In this document: one piece after another, positions 31,566 through 42,700 of the stretch
Layout of the letters: every line of letters begins with the position of its first letter
How positions within the stretch are numbered: position 1 is the first letter of the stretch
DNA from: Bolinopsis microptera
Lineage: Eukaryota > Ctenophora > Tentaculata > Lobata > Bolinopsidae
Direction: 5' to 3'
Assembly: GCF_026151205.1 (NCBI RefSeq)
Contig: NC_087077.1
Location: 7,743,983 to 7,803,982 of the forward strand
DNA length: 60,000 nucleotides
The notes under the pieces: model-generated
Seen by the model: only the letters and a program-made list of their open reading frames with translations
Database searches by the model: none
Told to the model about the DNA's origin: nothing
Program-made: the position numbers and the translations under genes

Positions 31566-32234
31566 GAGAACCTCTTGAATAAAACTGTTTAGATTGAGAA
31601 AAGAAGAATCAAATTAACTCTCAACAACCTTCGGAATCTTAGGCTTAGATTAAATACCGTTGGTTTCTTTTGCTCTAGTTAGTTTATGCTCCTAGTTAAA
31701 ATCAGGTTGAGGACTTTGCAGCTCTTTACAGAATGTTTGAAATTGAAGGCATTAAAGTCATTTTAAAAGATAAGTAACGTTTTAGTCGACCTTATATCAG
31801 TAGTTTTATTTTGATGCCGGGGAGGGGGGAGGTTTGGAAAAACTTAAGCTGGTGCAATTTAAATACTTAATAAGTATGTGTAAGTGGCTTATGATTTGAT
31901 TTGAAACGTTTACAAAATAGCAAATATACAAATGTACAGCAAATCGAACAAACATATGAAATGGGCCGAAATGTATATAAATGCTATAAATCGTGGGTCA
32001 GTGAAACAAGTACAGAGGACAACTTTCAAAACAGGAGTTTTATGGCCGCCCAAAGTCTCAATAACATCACCTCCACCTAGTAATAAAATTATGAAATATG
32101 AAAAGTGTGAAACAATAAAATAATAAAATATTCAAAATATATAGTTGTCTCTTAAATACAGATAACGTCTGAAAATTCTTAAAATAACCATCACTCCTTC
32201 ATATACTGATCAGTGTCCGAGAGACATGAATAAC
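31566..32234. other. Non-coding, no feature seen
   Basis: No RT or other coding sequence was found here, although this is where an ORF2 would follow the minus-strand ORF1-like gene at 32235-33131. Confidence 0.45.
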
Positions 32235-33131
32235 TCATGATGACTTCTTATCACGGCTAAATACCTTCCCGTACCGGATGGAGTGGTCGAGATGAGACTG
32301 TTCAGCCCTCTTTTTCTTCAGGTCAGTGACCAGATGCTTCCTTGTTGCTCGTTCTTCGCTGGATCTGTCTGGACATATCCATACATCTTTGTGCGTCTCC
32401 CTCAGTCTCCCTGTTTTCATCAGAATCTGATGAACCGCTGTTGAGCTTGGGACGGTGATCTTGACTGGTCGGATAGCCGTACTACCTGGCCTCTTCCAAC
32501 CGACTCTAGTCGCTTCGAAGTGAGGTTTCTCCCCGATCTCCTCCAAAACTGCGGTAACTAGCGCTGGAAGCTGTTCTTCCTCCTCTTCTTTCAGCCCAAA
32601 CACGATCAGGTTCTTGCTCCTGTCCTCCTCTGCAGCCACACTCTTCATCACTTTCTTCAGGATTTTATTGTTGCAGACCGTACCACTTGCACTGTTCTGT
32701 TGAACAGCTGCACTATAGTTCTGAATCCCTGACTCCACCGTTGTTTGCACTGTCTCCTCAACAGACGTCTTAAGCAACTGTAGTTGTTCGTCCTTCTGCA
32801 TCAGCAGCTGGCCCTGCAGTCTGATCACCTTTTCTTTGTCTGCTAGTGCTTCCGTCTTGAAGCACTCGATGATCTCCTTCAAGAGATACATCTGACTACT
32901 CTGCCGACGAACAAGGTCCACTGCATCCACAATCCAGCCAGACAGAGTCTGTTTATCCTTAGTCTTGATCTTTTCACGACTTTCGTAGTCAATTTCACGG
33001 TAGTCCATATGCAGGTCTTTTTCTAACTGAATGGACCAGCGTGCAACACAGCCTTCCACATCTTCCTGTTGATCATAGTTGAACTCCTTAATCAACTCCT
33101 GGGATCGGGTCAAAGTTGGGTCATCCGCCAT
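32235..33131 (-). CDS. LINE ORF1-like RNA-binding protein without ORF2
   Basis: 298 residues from the ATG at 33131 (MADDPTLTRSQ); an upstream in-frame Met at 33206 would add a hydrophobic stretch and is less likely. The N-terminal half is helical and acidic, with a probable coiled coil about residues 85-150. Then come EEDRSKNLIVFGLKEEEEEQ, ATRVGWKRPGSTAIRPVKITV, and DVWICPDRSSEERATRKHLVTDLKKKR. This KN-x-x-(I/V)-x-G-x-(K/E)-E then CPDRS-x-EER-x-x-x-x-L pattern occurs in ORF1 proteins of many invertebrate LINEs. The frame is intact although no ORF2 follows. It could be an ORF1-only remnant, an internal-deletion copy or a co-opted gene. Confidence 0.7.
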   Translation of the reverse strand: MADDPTLTRSQELIKEFNYDQQEDVEGCVARWSIQLEKDLHMDYREIDYESREKIKTKDKQTLSGWIVDAVDLVRRQSSQMYLLKEIIECFKTEALADKEKVIRLQGQLLMQKDEQLQLLKTSVEETVQTTVESGIQNYSAAVQQNSASGTVCNNKILKKVMKSVAAEEDRSKNLIVFGLKEEEEEQLPALVTAVLEEIGEKPHFEATRVGWKRPGSTAIRPVKITVPSSTAVHQILMKTGRLRETHKDVWICPDRSSEERATRKHLVTDLKKKRAEQSHLDHSIRYGKVFSRDKKSS

Positions 33132-33661
33132 AGTGTACTTGTATAGTAATGTAGGGCCTAATGTACAAGTACACACGCAAAGGTAAACTATACGCGGTAG
33201 CAGCAAACTGAACTTATTGCAAATTTACAAAGATAAGAGAGCTCGATATTTGCAACACAAGCTACACTGATTACACACAAGGGATCAGCGTCTAAACATG
33301 GCCAAAATATGGCTTACATAATTATAATATGTAATTTGATCATTATCAACGATCCTTCGAATTATAAATTTAGGTCCACACTACCTTAACCGTCGCTGGT
33401 CCTGTAATATCATTCTTAATTCCTGTACCAGTCGAAAGATTACTTCGAAGCTACTTGATCGCTGAGGATAATTTAAGCATTATTAAAGCAATAATTGCTG
33501 AGAGCAATATTAATAAATACCATTGTGCATTGGTAGTTATGATGTATGAGGCATTTCGTTAAAAATACAATTTAATCGTTAAAAATACATCTTTTTCATA
33601 ATAAAGCACAACTAAATCTAACCGACCCTTAGGGAAGTTTTGTCTCCAGACTGACTCCACG
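33132..33661. other. Intergenic between divergent genes
   Basis: Separates a minus-strand and a plus-strand gene. An acceptor-like ttttgtctccag ends at 33649, 12 nt before the ATG at 33662. Nothing else recognised. Confidence 0.4.
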
Positions 33662-34036
33662 ATGATTTTGTTCCTGACTCTAATCGTGTCCACAGCAGCA
33701 GCTTCGTTACCAGTAGAGACAGAGTTGTCGCTGTTAGACAAAGCTGAAGATGACAGCAGAAAGCTTTCACCAGAGTCAAGGAAACTGTTTCTGATAGTAC
33801 CCCATATCAACGATCTCCTGAAGGATTACGACTGTGATCGTGGTGCAGCTGATTGTGGTGTTTGGGAATCTGCCAACGTTTTACTGAAACTGGAGTTTGG
33901 CAAGTTGAACTGTGATAAAAGTGATAATAATGACGCTGATGCTAAAACTTGTCTCGATGCAAGGGCAATAGTGGGGGATACTATTGTCATACGTTGTATG
34001 CCCCGCCGCGCACGAAGTGCGCGGCTCCCCCTGTAG
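33662..34036 (+). CDS. Putative secreted acidic protein, C-terminus supplied by a MITE
   Basis: 124 residues. The N-terminus MILFLTLIVSTAAASLPVE is a convincing signal peptide, probably cut near residue 14-16. The mature part is acidic, with cysteines spaced DYDCDRGAADCGVW, KLNCDK and KTCLDARA; no family is recognised. From about codon 108 onward the coding sequence lies inside a family 1 MITE (from 33984), which provides the last 17 or so residues (arginine-rich) and the stop. Either the gene was truncated by the insertion, or the real transcript splices before it; I see no strong donor. The acceptor-like sequence 12 nt upstream of the ATG supports a real gene start. Confidence 0.5.
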   Translation: MILFLTLIVSTAAASLPVETELSLLDKAEDDSRKLSPESRKLFLIVPHINDLLKDYDCDRGAADCGVWESANVLLKLEFGKLNCDKSDNNDADAKTCLDARAIVGDTIVIRCMPRRARSARLPL

Positions 34037-34086
34037 CGTCGAAGACGCTATAGTGAAGCGACCGTGGGGGTCACCACGTGATACAA
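33984..34086 (-). mobile_element. MITE family 1, 103 bp, inside a coding region
   Basis: Ends TTGTCATACGTTGTATGC and GTGATACAA, with both TTC-loop hairpins present. The flanks GGATACTA and TCTATTGC do not form an 8-bp duplication. An 18-bp inverted match to its left end lies at 34475-34492 (GCATACAACGTATGACAA), so it may be part of a larger composite. Confidence 0.75.
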
Positions 34087-34474
34087 TCTATTGCTACTGT
34101 TATTTTAATTTAGCAAATATACAAACAAATTTTATACTGTCGTAAAGATAAAATATTTAGTTATCGGATAGAGACTTGAAAATTAAGTATTACAATAACC
34201 AAGCTAAAATATTCAATGTTAAACTCAAAAATTTTCACGCGTTTATGAAGAAATATTTAGTTCTGCGCGTAGTTTTTTGGTCACATCTACGGCAAATTTT
34301 CGCCAATTTTGTTCATAATTTCAAAATGTTATTTAGTAGACAAATTACTTTCGGACTACATCCATATTGTTTATTCAAATCTAAAAGAAACAACATTTAT
34401 TTGACTTCAAAATTGTTCAATCTGAATGCGAGCTAATTACGACGAAGGGAGGTCACAACACTGCGCGCAGGAGT

Positions 34475-34492
34475 GCATACAACGTATGACAA
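34475..34492 (+). repeat. Isolated MITE family 1 end
   Basis: GCATACAACGTATGACAA is the perfect reverse complement of 33984-34001, 475 bp away. The pair could be the ends of a 509-bp element, but no target duplication is visible. Confidence 0.6.
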
Positions 34493-35077
34493 TTTGCTAT
34501 TGCAGTCAAAGTCGTTTTGTATTGTGTTTTCAACAAGCCACTTTGTCGATTAACACTGATATTCATTTTCAGTAAGGTAAAGGGGGAGATCAAAGAGTTT
34601 GAGGGAAGTGTTAATTGACGATGTAAATTCTTCGCAGCTCGGCGAGGCCCAGAAGCGCATCTCAACGCGAACGATCTAACGGTTGCGAGAAGCATTATTG
34701 GATGCGCGGTGCGGCCCATTAACGCATCGTTCACCTAACCATGTGCTTTCGCGCCACTGCGGGCGCGCTTGTTTCACAAGTCAAGAAGCCGTGAGGCGGG
34801 CGCGCGCTACTGCAAGCGCAAGGGCTCTGGATAGAGCAAAACGCATCGCACTACTAAGGGAAGTGCCGGCCACAAAGGGTTAACATTAAAAAAAACTAAA
34901 AATAAGGTGGCCGTGGAAACGCTTGACATTCTCAGAAAATCGTCTTTTGCAGTAAAACTTAGCGATTCGGTATTATTTTTATTTGAACATATTTACTGTT
35001 TTGTGTTTACAGTTTAGTTAACAGAATTTTATTTGGATATTAGATTTATTAATTTTTGTTTTTAGCATTATCAATTA
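34493..35077. repeat. Fragments of repeat family 4 and related GC-rich blocks
   Basis: TTGACGATGTAAATTCTTCG and GCAGCTCGGCGAGGC (about 34614-34650) match family 4 in reverse. GGCGGGCGCGCGCTACTGCA (about 34796-34815) matches 19200-19230 in reverse. No complete element can be outlined. Confidence 0.5.
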
Positions 35078-35458
35078 TTAACGGGTGATACTTGTAAAAT
35101 ATTTGTTTCAAATTATCAGGACCGTCGACCATCGCGATGAGTCCAACTCAGCGCGCGTCCTGGTACGGTAGGTTATAAACATACAATATCAATTATAACA
35201 CATAATCAATAATTTAAATTGTAGTTTAGAAGTGTAGGTTTACAACCTACCAGGACGCGCGCCGAGTTTGGAGTTGGACTCGTCGACGGTCCAATATATG
35301 ATATATGGAACAGGTGGTCCAATATATGGAACAGATATTTTACGAGTATCACTTGGTTGACGATGTCAACCCATCGAGATCGTTGCTCTGCGAAGCAAGA
35401 ATGCTAGTTCGCGCGGCGCGTCGAAGCGGCGAAGTCCTCCAAGAGTATCACCCGTTAA
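35078..35458. mobile_element. TTAA fold-back element, complete, 381 bp
   Basis: TTAA-CGGGTGATAC at the left and GTATCACCCG-TTAA at the right. Long arms (about 35082-35190 and 35236-35356) carry AAAATATTTGTT, GTCGACGAGTCCAACTC, GCGCGCGTCCTGG and the hairpin GTAGGTTTACAACCTAC. A second, shorter right end lies inside (GTATCAC at 35350-35356), followed by extra GC-rich sequence. TTAA at both ends fits piggyBac-type target duplication. Confidence 0.75.
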
Positions 35459-35688
35459 AGCAAAGTTGTGCAGCAGTTTGAGTTTGACAATGGATCGAAA
35501 GATGATAGAATGTAGAAGTTGCAGCAGAATGACGGGCTGAGCACCGTGCGCCCAGTAACGGACTAGGCACTACAAGCAACAAAAGTGTTCTGTGCATTAC
35601 TCAGCTTGCTTATATTCTATAACGTAATTCTCTCATCACTGATACTACACGTGAATCATACACATATCATAACTAATGGAGTGCCATG
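35459..35688. other. Spacer between two fold-back elements
   Basis: About 35520-35560 (AGCAGAATGACGGGCTGAGC, CCCAGTAACGG) is a degraded MITE family 2 right half. Confidence 0.4.
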
Positions 35689-35780
35689 TTAACGGGTGAT
35701 ACTCGTAAAATATTTGTTCCAATTATTAGGACCGTCGACGAGTCTAACTCAGCGCGCGTCCTGGCCGTTATAAATCTACA
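35689..35780 (+). mobile_element. TTAA fold-back element, solo left arm
   Basis: TTAACGGGTGATACTCGTAA onward through GTCGACGAGTCTAACTC and GCGCGCGTCCTGG to about 35780. No right arm follows. Confidence 0.7.
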
Positions 35781-36348
35781 AATCTAAGTAAACTATAGGT
35801 AAAAATATAATATTAATCATAAGCTAAAATGTACTAATCTTTGTATTCTAAATGGGGAAAAAGAAGAAACATTGTCAGTCAGTCGAGAAAATTGTCAGTC
35901 AGGCTATATGGCAGCTTTGTAGATGTTGTGACTATGCTAGTAGTGGTCCCAGGCTTGCGACTGGAATTGCGGTGTTAAATCGATTTAATGGTACCAACGA
36001 TCCACCTCCCACTTGTTGTTTGGTACTTAGCATTAATAGTGTTAGCTGTAGCCATTTATAGCAAGAATCTTAAAACTAAAGGGGATGACAAGGAAAAGAG
36101 GAAGGAAAAAGAATAACGGGACAAACAATTAATTAAAGTATTTATAGGAGCATTAGATATTGTAATTACAAGCTTCAATAATAAATCACTGACTAAAACT
36201 TCTAATTAAAATGACACTTGGTACGCTCGCCCATTTTCACTGGTCAGTCTGAACTTCGGTTTATCACGTTGTACACTTATTCACCTAAGTTTCAGAATTT
36301 GTTCAGTTTAGCAGAGTTAGTACCCGTGTTTCAATAAATCAAAAGATA
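35781..36348. other. Non-coding, no feature seen
   Basis: Contains a 69-codon ORF (35852-36061) with no recognisable motif. It lies 3' of the minus-strand RT gene. Confidence 0.4.
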
Positions 36349-37896
36349 TCAGGGGAGTTCTTTAATAATGTTACGGTCATCTAGAATACCGAACTTCCTG
36401 AAAACGTTATCATATTTCCTCAGACAACGTTTAATGCCTTTAATCAGTCTATCACGGCTATATCCTCTATCAATTAGAATTTTGAATATTTTGTGAAGAT
36501 GGGAGGTAAAGATATCCAATCTAGTGCAAACATTACCATATCTAAGAACTTGACTTGAAAAAACGTTGTAGCCAACCTCGGTTGGGATGTTACTGTGAGG
36601 AAATGTAAGGGATACAACATGAAAATTAAAATAATCAGTTTTGTTATACACTGATATTTCTAGTCCTTCTGTGGAAATATTAATATTTAAATCAAGGTAG
36701 TTAATGATTTTATTATTGGAACCAGCTCGCTCCATCTCCAATGAATTAGGATAAATATCTTTAATCAATTTATGAAAGTAAAGGTAGTTAATAATAGATA
36801 AATCGTCAACATATCGTTTATTATTGGATAATATCTTTGCTAATCCCATTTTCTTTTCCTGAAGTAAACGTTTCATATAATTAAATTCCTTTTTGCCAAC
36901 AGTGAGATCAGCTATAGGGGAACTTGAATTTCCACCCATAGGAATACCCTTGGTTTGTATGAATACAATCCCACCGAAGACGACATAAGTGTTATAAATA
37001 ATAAATTTAACAGCCTCTTTTAGGTCATCTTGACTAAAGCAGGCATGACAATCATAGGTTTTATTGGAAAAGAAACATGTATTACTGTCTCTTTTAGAAA
37101 TACAAATATATCTATTACGGTCTGAAAATATTAAATCAACAACTTCATTAATCATATTCTCTACTTCAATCAAGTCTAATCTGGTATAAAGAGTAGTAAA
37201 ATCATATACTTGTATATTATAAACATCGCTATTTTTGATAGCTTCAAGGAATTCACTTGAGGAATCTATGCTCCAAAACATGTTTATACCGCTGTTGTTG
37301 TAGATTGCCTCGCAGTATTTCTTGAAGTATTTCCTCAAAAGTTTCAGACAACAGTTAACTTGGACGTTAAGTTGTTTCGTAACGCAAAAACGGGCACCTG
37401 CAATGAACCTCGCCTTGTAAGGGTTCTTATGAAGCTTAGGGTTCCAGAAGATGCGTGCTAGTCGCAAGTTTTTATCTTCAACTTGTACATTAAATCTCTC
37501 CTTTAGACTCTCAGATATTTTATTGACATAATGAGTCTCGTCTTTGCTACAGGGTTTATATGTATCATTACCTATACATTCTAGAGTATTAGGATCAAAA
37601 CCCATTTCATTGACAAGAGTTTTTACATAAAACTTTTTACAAATAAATGAAAAATTACCAGAAGCTTTGTCGATACTACAAATAATGTATTTACTTTTCA
37701 GCAATTTAAGACTTCTTTTAACATCATCTTTTTCCAGTGTGTTTTCTTTTATTTCAAATGTTTCAGGAAAGTTTTTCTTGTAATATTCAATACGATTGGA
37801 AACTATTGATAACACTTTTTCCTTCCAATCGCTGAACTTTACTTCTTTTTGACAGTACTTTCTACTTTTTGATTTTATAAATTTATTTATAAAGTG
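36349..37896 (-). CDS. Penelope-like reverse transcriptase, no GIY-YIG domain visible
   Basis: The frame is open from 37896 (just after a TAG) to the stop at 36349, about 515 codons; the first ATG is well inside. Blocks in order are SIDKASGNFSFICKKFY, RIFWNPKLHKNPYKARFIAG, VYDFTTLYTRLDL, TYVVFGGIVFIQTKGIPMGGNSSSPIADL and RYVDDLSIINY (the catalytic YVDD near 36799-36810). A conserved tail follows with RGYSRDRLIKGIKRCLRKY. KASGN, GIPMG and (Y/F)xDD in this order are characteristic of Penelope-like elements. The protein stops soon after the thumb, and no GIY-YIG nuclease follows in any frame I could read. The 5' boundary is unclear. An endonuclease-lacking lineage or a truncated copy are the two options. 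Confidence 0.8.
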   Translation of the reverse strand, partial: HFINKFIKSKSRKYCQKEVKFSDWKEKVLSIVSNRIEYYKKNFPETFEIKENTLEKDDVKRSLKLLKSKYIICSIDKASGNFSFICKKFYVKTLVNEMGFDPNTLECIGNDTYKPCSKDETHYVNKISESLKERFNVQVEDKNLRLARIFWNPKLHKNPYKARFIAGARFCVTKQLNVQVNCCLKLLRKYFKKYCEAIYNNSGINMFWSIDSSSEFLEAIKNSDVYNIQVYDFTTLYTRLDLIEVENMINEVVDLIFSDRNRYICISKRDSNTCFFSNKTYDCHACFSQDDLKEAVKFIIYNTYVVFGGIVFIQTKGIPMGGNSSSPIADLTVGKKEFNYMKRLLQEKKMGLAKILSNNKRYVDDLSIINYLYFHKLIKDIYPNSLEMERAGSNNKIINYLDLNINISTEGLEISVYNKTDYFNFHVVSLTFPHSNIPTEVGYNVFSSQVLRYGNVCTRLDIFTSHLHKIFKILIDRGYSRDRLIKGIKRCLRKYDNVFRKFGILDDRNIIKELP

Positions 37897-39397
37897 CTAT
37901 GATGCAGCTAAGCCGCGCACAGCGTATGAAAGTTTAAACAAAATGACAGATATTCAAATCGAGCGCTAGTTGAGGTTTTAACAATCGACTATTATATCGA
38001 ACATATCATACAACATTTTTCTCCATCGTTTTTATTGACACTATCCTAAAATCAACCTAAAAATCATGAAGAATAAAAAACATCGCACAGGAAACTGGAG
38101 ACTATCGTGAAGTACTTTGATTTAGCTTATATTAGTTTAAAAGTACATCTGAACAAGTTAAGTGTAACTTACACCACAAATCATCCATTGTTTATATTCA
38201 GTATTGCAATTATGTGAGGATTCTATTCCTTACTTTATGATACGGGGGTGGAACTGGTTGATGATGCAGCGAAACATGAATCTCTTGAGTATGAAACCCC
38301 CGCTCCTCCCCCATTTTTTCACTGCTTTCTTACCAAGGCAAAGATCTTCCTAATTTTTGAAATCTACAGTGAACTACGTGCCATTAAATCCGTGCCATTT
38401 TAGTGGAATTCTTAATTGCCTAGGTTTGTGCTAGTCGGTAGAAAACGAATAGTCGAAACCTTTTAAACTGAACCATTAAATTGAATTTAGGAGAGAGGGT
38501 TAAAAAGTAGTAGTGCAGTAAAAATAGCAGAATTAGATATAAATTTGGAGCCAGTTCTTTAAACTGGCTTACTTATACTACTTAAAGGGTGTTTATAAAT
38601 TTTATTTAGTTTTCTATTGAATTTATATTGAATTTTTATATAGGGTAATTGTTATATTATATGTATATTGTTTGAATAATTTTCTCTTCCCGAGTGCCAC
38701 CTGAACAATTAAATTGAATTTAGATCTCCATAAGTATAGTATAGCATAGTAACTGTACACTTTGTACTTCAATGCAGATGTACTGATGAGGTATTCTAAA
38801 GCGATTCTTTTCGAATTTCGGCAGGACTCCTCCTCATTCAAAAATCGATCACGTTTTTTATCACACAGTTGTGTAATTTCGCATAGATCCAATGGATCAT
38901 TAGCTACTACCTAGACTAGGTGACAATGGGATTCATGTGGGACACTTGGTGATACTGGGATCCATCATGCAGTCAAGACATATGTGTTGTTGAGACATAG
39001 ACCACGACTATCTATCATTTAAGCTGTTTTATGGGTGTAGTATTATGATTTGCAGTGCAGTAAAGGTTACTCTAAGAAGATTCTACATATTTTGACAGAG
39101 CTCATCCTCATTTAACCTACAACCTCCCTTAGTTGTGATGAAAGATGCACACTCTCGTTAACTTAAGTATCATTTACAGCTGAGCATAAGGGTTAAATTT
39201 AAATTATTTAACCTTTTGGTGCTGTATAAAAATAACATTAATTTATTATTATCATTATTATGATTCATGTGTTAACTGTTTAATGTTTTAACCCAATCCC
39301 AGTTTACTGGTATTTCAGATCTACTGGGACTGGCAGTCGATTTTGTTTTCCCAGAACACTCCTGATCCTGGTAAACCCAGGACATGAGAGAATCCTC
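37897..39397. other. Non-coding, no feature seen
   Basis: AT-rich. Short unplaced GC-rich bits occur near 37910. A 39.3-39.4 kb segment precedes the MITE and holds no exon I can support. Confidence 0.4.
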
Positions 39398-39687
39398 CAG
39401 TGGCGTAACGTTGCCTGTTGGCGCCCCCCTGCCGAAAAAAGCGCCCCCCTGTTGGCGCCCCCTCCCCTTTTGGTGCCCCTCCCTAAAATTGAACAAATTA
39501 GGTGATTTTAAAGAATACGCCGGTAAAATCTCTAAAAAAGTGTGTATCTAGAGCAAAGCGTGCAGTTTTGCTAGTACTTTAGTTAAGTTTTCGAAATTGT
39601 CCCACATTCAAACGACGATTTGGCGCCCCCCCTAAGACGGCGCCCCCCTGCACAGCGGGGTCAGCAGGGCCTTTCGTTACACCACTG
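39398..39687 (+). mobile_element. hAT-like MITE family 5, 290 bp, perfect 8-bp TSD
   Basis: Starts CAGTGGCGTAACG and ends CGTTACACCACTG; flanked by GAATCCTC at 39390-39397 and 39688-39695. The CAGTGGCGTA-type end and 8-bp duplication are typical of hAT elements. It ends 73 bp before the PRPF39 start codon. Relatives are at 20393-20656 and 55320-55423. Confidence 0.88.
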
Positions 39688-39760
39688 GAATCCTCTGAGC
39701 TCTGTTTTGATGTTTTGAATGTGTTAAAAATTAATTAATTATACCACGATTCTAGGAATC

Positions 39761-42700
39761 ATGGACGAATCAATCGATGTATCCTTAGACAGTAGTGTGC
39801 ATGAGGAATCTCATGAGGAAGATTTAAAGGAGAACAAAATAAAACAATCTTCAAGGAGATCGTCCAAACGTAGTCGAGGTCAGGAAGACTTAGAGGACCC
39901 TGAGAAAGTAGAGAAAAGAAGCAGTCGGAGATCAAAGAAAACCAAAGCTGACTCTGATGAAGAAGAATCTTTTGTCGAAGAGCCTGTTGCAGAAGAACAT
40001 GCCTCAGAAGAGCCTGTTGCAGAAGTAGAAACTAATGGTAATACTGTGGATTATGGTACCTTTGAAGCTGATGAGTCTAACAAAGTAGAACATAGTGCTG
40101 ATACACTACATGAAGTTGTTCGCCAACCTCTGGCAGAAGAAAATGTTGTCCAGGAACAAGGATCTACTGAAGGTCAGCCAGTTGAACATGAGACTGTCCA
40201 AACCAACAATGAAGATGCTGTTATGGAAGCTCAAAATGAAGATGGTAAATCCATGAATCTTTCCACTCAATTGCAGTTATCCATTTGTTAATTAACTGAG
40301 TAATGGACGAATTTATTAACTGATATAGTGATATTATACTCTACAAATTTGAAATCATTAATTCTACTCATTGCTTCAGAAGTTGTTGAAGTGAAGGTAC
40401 CAGTAAAGCAGAAACCTGAAATGATTGTTCTTGATGATATCAATGACGATGTAAGTATTGCATAATCATGTATTTATCGCTTCAAATTATTATCCAATTA
40501 TTCACGCTTATTGCATGCAAAATTTGCATTTTAATTTTCTTTCTTTAACCACAAGGGTCCTCAAAATAGCATTAGCATGATAATGATATTCTTGTCTCTG
40601 TAAACTGGTAATCATGCATTTTTCAGGACGGTCCTGGTCCTGATGAAGTCCCAACAGCAGAAGAGAGGGGATTCTGGAAAGCTGTGGAAGAGAACCCCAA
40701 TGATTTTGCTAGCTGGACTTATCTTCTTCAAGTAGTAGAGAAAAATGTAAGTCTGTTGTCAATCTCAATGCTGTATTATGAACTGCAACAGCTTTAGTTC
40801 TACGGATTAGTTTCTTCCTGCAGTTCTCAGATAATTCCTCAAATAGATAACAGTGTATTCATGTTCAGGGTAAGCTAAAGCAGATCCAGAAAGCTTTCTC
40901 TTCATTCCTGCAACTGTATCCTTACTGCTATGGTTACTGGAAGAAATACGCCGACCAAATGAAGAAAATTGTCTCTAACGAAGCAGCTTTTCAGGTAACT
41001 GCTACAAGCTTGTTCAACAATCTATCCTCATAAATCTCCGCAAAATTTGATAATCATAATCATTAATTAACCTAATTTAAATGTAACACAGCACGGCCAC
41101 GGTGGTTATGTAAATGATTAAAATTATTAAATCGCATTATCTGATTTGTGTAAAGTTATTATTCATGCATGATAAATATCTTTACACAGGTGTACAACGA
41201 CGCTGTGATAGCCATTCCCTTGTCTGTTGACCTGTGGACCTACTTTATCCACTTTATTGCCGAGTGGAAAGATGGCGATGAAAACGAGATCCGAACGTAA
41301 GTACTCTTGAATCCGATTCCAGTTCCTCTCAATTACCCGTTGTTATGTAGAATTTCAGCCCTGGAGAAAAGTGTCTGAGAACACGAAAAGGATGGATCCC
41401 TCATCTCTGATCAATGAACCTCTCTGTATTACTGTTGTAAGAGTAATGAATATAATTCCAGCCGGAGCTAGCTAGACGTGGTGACGTCACCATATAACGT
41501 CATACACCGATCACCTTACTCTCAGTGTCTCACAGTCAGTGTGTTGGTCCCATAGGTACGCGCTGCACGTGCGGATATCACGTGACACGGCGGATTTTAT
41601 TACGTGACCGGCTGTGTCATGTACCAGGTAGTGGTAGTACTCAACCATCTCCTCTCAATCTCTTCAATCGTGAGCCATGTGGTTACCTCACAAGGCTGTG
41701 TTAGCAATGAAACTTGGTAAGAATTTATTGTTTATATTACCCCCAATTTGCTAGTTTGATGATGACAAAGTTTTTTTCCTCAGGATCTACCAACGAGCAG
41801 TTGAGGCGTGTGGACAGGATTATCGTTCTGATAAAATATGGGAAGCGTATGTGGAGTGGGAGAAACAGACAGATAAGTACAGAGTACTGAAGTTGTATAG
41901 ACAGTTCCTTGGCTGTGTCATCCAGCGACATCAATACCATTTCGACAAGTGAGTTGTTATAGTTTCTTTATTCTTAGCTTAAATGAGGTACCTTCACTCA
42001 TAGAATTTTATGAAATTCACCAAAAACTTGTATTGCCTTGTCCTATGATGTTTTATAAGAATATTTGGTGATCTCATACGTCGACCTGTTAAATGGGATA
42101 GCATTCGATTTTTTTCAATTAACATGTTTTTCCAATTAACAAGTTCAGTCTAGCTACTATACCGAATACTACTGCGAAATAAAACTTAAAATTATTGAGA
42201 GCTAATATAATAGCTAATGTTATAGTAAGTAAGTAAGTTAGCAGTTGTAGTAAGTAATGTAATAGGACACGAGCAAGTTTACTATATTTGTTGGTGATTC
42301 CGGAGATAAGAAGCAACAGTTCCCTGGAAAAAATCCAGCTGAAAGTTAGGGCTGGTTTTTGCAGGGAACTGTTCAAGCTGAACTTTCAATTTTATTCACA
42401 GATAGTTCATTTATAATCTTCATTACTATTATTGCCACTTCATCATTAAATCTATTAGCTATCGTCAGTTCAACTTTTTATTGTCTGAGCTAAGAAATGG
42501 TAACAATGGGTCCGCATGAAGTCATGAGCATTGGTACACACACTCTATTTCGATACGCACTCTAGTTCGACACCCTCTAGTTCGAAACCCTAAAAGTTTG
42601 ACTCTGTCGAACTATATTGCACGCAGATAGACGAAATGAAAATGATAGCTCACAGCACATTTCATTAAATTACGAGAGTAGTAATAGTAATACAACTGGT

